From positions 215,618,654-215,682,653 of the forward strand of contig NC_081411.1 in assembly GCF_030272615.1 (NCBI RefSeq): a stretch of 64,000 bases of DNA. The letters are read 5' to 3'. This stretch comes from Cryptomeria japonica (lineage: Eukaryota > Streptophyta > Pinopsida > Cupressales > Cupressaceae). The translations under genes and the position numbers were made by a program. Below, one piece after another: positions 59,396 to 64,000 of this stretch (positions within the stretch are counted from its first letter, which is position 1; the number at the start of each line of letters is the position of its first letter). The notes under the pieces are model-generated. The model worked only from the letters and a program-made list of their open reading frames with translations, was not told where the DNA came from and ran no database searches.

Positions 59396-61370
59396 TGACT
59401 GACACGATTGATTTGCTTGACTACAGGAATATTTGCCTATGCTGGAGTCATGGGAGAGATTCCCATCGACTCAAAGATTGTGACCTGAGCTAACAGCCGA
59501 GGAGCAAGCTTCTATTGAGGAGATGGGATTGAGACATGTGCTATATGTGCCTGAGTTTCAGGCAAACATGCGATTGCTAATTGCACTGGCTGAGAGGTGG
59601 CACTCAGAGACATGTATGTTTCATTTGTCGATGGGTGAGATGATAGTCACCCTTGAGGATGTCTACAGGATTCTACGGATACCGATCGATGGGGATTTGA
59701 TCCCATACAATCGAGATGGAGACAGGGAGGCCCTGAGATGAGTATTCCAGGACCCAGGACTGAAGATGAGGGCAGGACACGTGGCGTGGGACACGATGAC
59801 AGCCACAGGGCTAGTGCTGCTGGCAGTGGTAGGAGGAGCGATCAGTGGGTTCCTGTGTCCAAATAGGGCAACACAGGGGATGGCTGTAAGCTGGGGAGGT
59901 GCATTGGAGACACTGGTGACATAGCACACTAGATATGCCTGGGGACCGTGTGTGCTGGCACACCTGTACTATGAGCTACATCAATTCGTATACCACAGAT
60001 CAGTGGGATTGGGCTGTGGGGTGACATTGTTGTAGGCATGGGCTTATGAGCATCTGCCAGTGATGAGGCTGATACACTTCAGAGGCAGGGGACATGGACA
60101 CAGTTTTGTTCATTTGTATGACATGATCACGTCGCAGCCATGGATTGGCAGGTTGGAGCATTGGCGACGAGTGATAGATGACATTGATGTGGTCATCTGG
60201 AGGCCATACCTGGGATGGGAGGAGTGGGAGGACGATACAGTTGAGCTTCCTTACACCTTCTGGAGTAGGTATCTAATTAGGCAGACGCTCTATGTGCTAG
60301 AGAGACAGCTTGTGGACATGGTTTGCAGGCAGTATGGCAGGATCCATAGGATGCCACGGGGCTCAAGCATGTATGCGCGCACTATCAGAGATCAGGCACA
60401 GTTTTGACCCCTATTGTCATATGATCAGGCAGTGACACAGCTGGCGGAGATGGTGCCCCTACCTTGGGATATGTGGCCAGAGATTGAGGATGCCGGCATG
60501 GATGCCGAGTATACAACTTACTGGGTGGAGCATCCCTTCCCACGCTTGACAGATTCGAGAGAGCTATTGGATGGAGATGGGGGTGGGGATGATGATGATG
60601 ATGGTGGAGGTGATGGGGGCAGAGGCCGTCAGAGACAAAGGGGAGCAGTTGGAGAGAGGAGGGTTGCACCTCAGAGGGAGGGAGCAAAGGAGAGACAGGT
60701 TCGGGTGGTGAGAGGTCGCGATGGATTGCCGATATAGATGCCAGCAGCACAGGGTCCCAGACAAGTACAGAGATAGGTATAGGGACGGGGACAGAGACAG
60801 GTGCCAGTACAGGCACTAGTACAGGGACAGGCATAGAGGCAGGCACCCATACAAGGGGAGCCACAGGCAGATGCTAAGGGAGCTGACACAGAGGAGGATG
60901 AGCTGATTAAGCTCAGGGAGATCTGTCAAGGTCAAGCAGATGAGATTTAGGAGCTGGAGAGGGAGAGGGATCGGCTCAGGAGACAGCTTAGAGATACTAA
61001 GCGGGAGAGAGACCAGGCTATTCAGCGCTATACAGAGGCTGAGATAGCACTAAGGGCTGGGAGACAGGCAGCAGAGGACATAGGGGCAGGATATGCTTAT
61101 GTCCTGCGAGCAGGGGAGGAGATTGCCTACTGGTGGGACCTCTATTATGGTGCAGTGCCAGCAGATCAGCGGGCGAGGAGCTTCCATAGACCATCGCGGA
61201 CAGCGACAGCTACGGGAGGGAGTCAGAGGAGATAGGCATCTAGTGGTGGGGTTATGGGTCCGCCACCACCACCAGATAGAGGGGACAGGAGGGATGATCC
61301 TAGGGTGGGTCCTTCAGGGGCTCAGATTCCATCAAGGCTAGGCGGTTCCGAGGGAGGGAGTTCATCATAG

Positions 61371-63039
61371 CCTTAGAGGGCTCCCTATGTATCATTTTTT
61401 GTACCATTTTTGTATGATGATGTAGACACCTACGGGTGATTGTAGCCATATGATTTTGACATCATTGTATCATGACATTTTATATATATATGAGATGATT
61501 CATCTTTGCGGCAGCTATATGCATGTGTACCTATGTGATGAGATGCGCTTATGATGTATGTTTATGATATAGATGCAAATATGTATATGATGCAATGCAA
61601 TATTTTTTTGTTCTTTTATGTTTTATATGTGTATGCATGATGCAAATGTGAATGTATGTAATGCAGATGAATATGATAATGCAAATGTAAATTGTGCTAA
61701 CAGGTGTTGTGTGCAGGATGTGATGTAGTTGTGATATCGATATGTATGTATGAAATGCTTATATGTGGTAATGCAGGTGCAACTACATGAAATGCAAATG
61801 TTTTTGGTGTGTCATTATACTCAGTCATGTGATAGTAGGCTACACGGACTCAAGAAGGATGATGGAAGTCAATCAAAAAAAGGGGGATGAAAGATAGAAG
61901 ATATGAACGTGAAAGAGTTTCTTGTGTGTTATCATCATTGAGCTTTATTATGGCAAGTAGGTTATGACAATCGAGGCATATGTTCGACCCAGAAAGTCAT
62001 TGTACTTGTTTGCATGGAGATAAGATAGTCACAAACAAGGAATGCCCTAGTTCATACTAGGCTCATAGTGTCCTCATATCCTTGGACAAGTCATAGCATT
62101 ACTAAAAGACAATCCATAGACAGCAAATACAAATAGGTGACGATACTCCATCCTCGCCTTTCTAGTCAAAGACATCCTGGAGATAGAATCTCTAGTCAGA
62201 GACATCCCGGAAAAGCTAAAAGACATGTCACCAAAAGATAAAATCAAAAGAAAATCAAGACTCGACACCAACATCCACTATAGTCCTCAAGTTTAGTGTC
62301 TCTTGTCACTTGTATAAGTCTTATTTGATTGTAGTCATAATGTTTACTTTCACAAAAAGGATAGATAGCACTGAACCATATGTTGTCTGAGTCTGTTGAA
62401 ATATTTGATTTGTTGAAGCCCATTGTTGTTGTTGTGTCTCATCTGAAACTGACTGAATCCATGAAGCTGATACTTTATTGCGGAGAAGATGAAACTTTAT
62501 TGCGGACTAGCGATGCAAATGTTATTTTATTGCAGATTGTGCGCGGATAGACTAAAGGAAGCTGGAAGAAACTGTACTCCTTGAAACATGTGATGTTCTC
62601 AATTCCACACCCATCACTAGACGTAGGAATTGCCTTAGCCACAGATAGGATCTGATTTATTATGGATGGAAAGGGAGGTTTATTATGAATGGCTAACCAA
62701 TCTTGGGTAGATCAATAACAAGCCATGATGGGAATGGGTAAGTTTATTATGGATGAATTGGTCGTGAGTGTGTGCAAAGTGAAAAGATGAAAGTGAATCC
62801 TGAAGGAGGGAGGAGCAATGTCTCTACACATGGTGTTGGTGACTCAGTTTTCACCATGGTACTTGCCTAGGGCGCCACCAAAGTGGTTTTCACTATTGGA
62901 TGAAATTATTTCTCTTTACTCTTTTTTATTTTTCAATGTTTTTGTTGTCACAAGGCGCCTGTTTTCCAGGTTTTCACCAAGTAACGATTTTTTGTTTTAT
63001 AATTTTTTTTGTATTTTTGAATTAGGATACTCTAAAGAG
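61371..63039 (-). other. Post-pol spacer of element 2
   Basis: Non-coding. It has GGTGAAAACCTGG on the minus strand near 62965, as after pol in element 1 and the outer element. ATGATGCAAATG-type low complexity fills about 61480-61790. AGTC-AGAGACATCC-type repeats lie near 62160-62215, like the blocks at 39060 in the outer element. Confidence 0.55.
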
Positions 63040-64000
63040 CTATGTGTAGAACCTGTGAAGGTGGATGTTGTTGATAGGATCCTCCAAAGGTTCACCTTCC
63101 ATAGTTGAGAGCTGATATGCCCCAGATCCATATGCTGCTATAATGATGTAAGGACCAAGCCAATTTGGTTCGAACTTGCCCTTCTTCTCTCTATCTTGCT
63201 GATTTTTGGGATTTTCTCTGAGAACCAAGTCACCTACCTCAAATGTACGAGGCTTGACTTTGTGATTGTAGCTGCGACTCATTCATTGTTGGTAAGCCTT
63301 GAGATGATTAAAAGCAGTTTGTCTTCGTTCATCCAGCAGTTCAAGTTCTTGTAAGCGAGAGACCCTATAGTCTTCATCATTGATGATGTTTTGCAAAGAG
63401 ACCCGTAAAGAAGGTAACTCGACCTCAATAGGCAAGATGGCTTCAGTGTCATAGACAAGTGAATAGGGTGTAGCTCCTGTAGGTGTGTGAACACTTGTAC
63501 GATAGGCCCAAAGTGCAGGGTTAAGTTGGATATGCCAATTACGGCCAGCGTCGTCGACTATCTTCTTAAGGATTTTAAGAATTGTTTTATTAAACGCCTC
63601 AGCTTGGCCATTACCTTGGGAGTAATATGGTGTGGAGAAATGATGAGAAATATGGAAGCGGTCACAGAGTTCACAAACATCCTGATTTTTTAAGGGATGC
63701 CCGTTATCAGTGATAATGGAAACAGGAATACCGTATCAGCAAATGATATAGTTAAGGATAAATGTAGCAATCTGTTTTCCAGTAACTTGTGTGAGAGGCA
63801 CGGCTTCAATACATTTTGTGAAATACTCTGTGGCAGTGATAATGAATTTATGACCATTAGAAGAAGGAGGGTGAATCTTGCCTATGAGATCGAGTCCCCA
63901 CTGATAAAAGGGCCAAGGAGACGCAAGTGGTTGTAGTTCTTGTGCGAGTGCATGTATGAGGTCTCCATGAATTTGACATTGCTTACACTTCTTGACAAAC
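63040..64000 (-). pseudogene. Tat integrase, C-terminal 320 residues, two stops
   Basis: Begins within the HHCC zinc module (KKCKQCQ) at the window edge. Core motifs GLDLIG, TDNGHP and QAEAFNK give the D, D and E positions, with GPYIIIAAYGSGAYQL near the C-terminus; it ends TAG at 63040-63042. Stops TGA at 63736-63738 and 63283-63285 replace residues that are Arg in element 1. Frame is otherwise continuous and close to element 1 throughout. The N-terminal part lies outside the window. Confidence 0.9.

Larger units (their letters stand above)
58511..61370 (+). pseudogene. Antisense PMD gene of element 2
   Basis: Exon 1 is 58511-58576 (22 codons, MAFVHRFDRVCRFQRP), donor GTAAGT; intron 58577-59426, acceptor CTACAG; exon 2 is 59427-61370 (648 codons with stop), phase 0 as in element 1. 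PMD motifs ALAERW, GEMIVTLEDVYRIL, PYLGWEEWEDDTVELPYTF, then an Asp/Gly-rich stretch, a Gln-rich repeat and a coiled coil (about 60890-61080). In-frame stops at 59481, 59739, 59922, 60033, 60405, 60735 and several later ones; no frameshift over 647 codons. It runs opposite to the element's pol. Exon 1 motif HRF(D/E)RV and the C-terminal SSGGVMGP block match element 1, which proves homology along the whole gene. Confidence 0.85.
57412..64000 (-). mobile_element. Second Tat-lineage gypsy element, 3' part (element 2)
   Basis: On the minus strand: integrase (64000-63040), post-pol spacer, region with a sense-strand PMD gene, PPT and 3' LTR ending at 57412. The 5' part lies beyond the window. The layout equals that of element 1. 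It inserted into ORF2 of the copia-type element. Confidence 0.85.

Noticed and set aside
63487-63936. Plus-strand open frames at the right edge
   Set aside because: They are shadows of the minus-strand integrase, which has conserved catalytic motifs.
1-64000. tRNA, rRNA or single-copy host genes
   Set aside because: No cloverleaf, rRNA motif or host protein family was recognised on either strand; tRNA-like words occur only as PBS complements.

Overview
The window is nuclear DNA of a large-genome plant and consists almost entirely of transposable elements. The evidence is plant Ty1/copia and Tat-lineage Ty3/gypsy polyproteins, LTRs above 1 kb, a plant mobile domain (PMD) gene, and AT-rich nested insertions. 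A gymnosperm is likely, but this is inference. I see no functional host gene, rRNA, tRNA or CRISPR array. Coordinates and identities were worked out by hand.

Left nest (1377-50420). An old pol-less LTR element on the minus strand forms the shell: 3' LTR 1377-3014, 5' LTR 48838-50420, target duplication CTAAT. A foldback-type element with very long inverted arms (about 3365-38198) sits inside it. A Ty1/copia element (4019-29705, duplication CTATC) lies in the foldback's left arm. An 18.4-kb Tat-type gypsy element (9872-28288, duplication GTTGG) entered the copia 3' LTR six bases from its start. The foldback's right arm holds a solo gypsy LTR (35996-37737, duplication GTTAT). The shell's leader holds a copia solo LTR (43796-46865, minus) that is itself split by another LTR (45075-46632). 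LTR divergence by eye falls with depth: about 8% for the shell (partial comparison), about 5% for copia (partial) and about 1.6% for the inner gypsy.

Right nest (52222-64000+). A copia-type LTR with an initiator-Met PBS leads into two decayed ORFs: a coiled-coil/CCHC gag-like ORF and an unrecognised ORF2. ORF2 is cut at 57411 by a second Tat element on the minus strand (3' LTR 57412-58164; integrase 63040-64000, running off the window).

Both Tat elements carry, between pol and the 3' LTR, the same antisense split gene encoding a plant mobile domain protein. It has its own TATA box about 100 bp before the ATG, a 22-25 codon first exon, a phase-0 GT-AG intron filled with a family-specific minisatellite, and a second exon of about 650 codons. 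Both copies are pseudogenes with stop codons but no frameshift. The copia and Tat polyproteins show the same nonsense-only decay. The Tat LTRs share a palindrome 21 bp upstream of the TATA box whose arms have changed in step between families.
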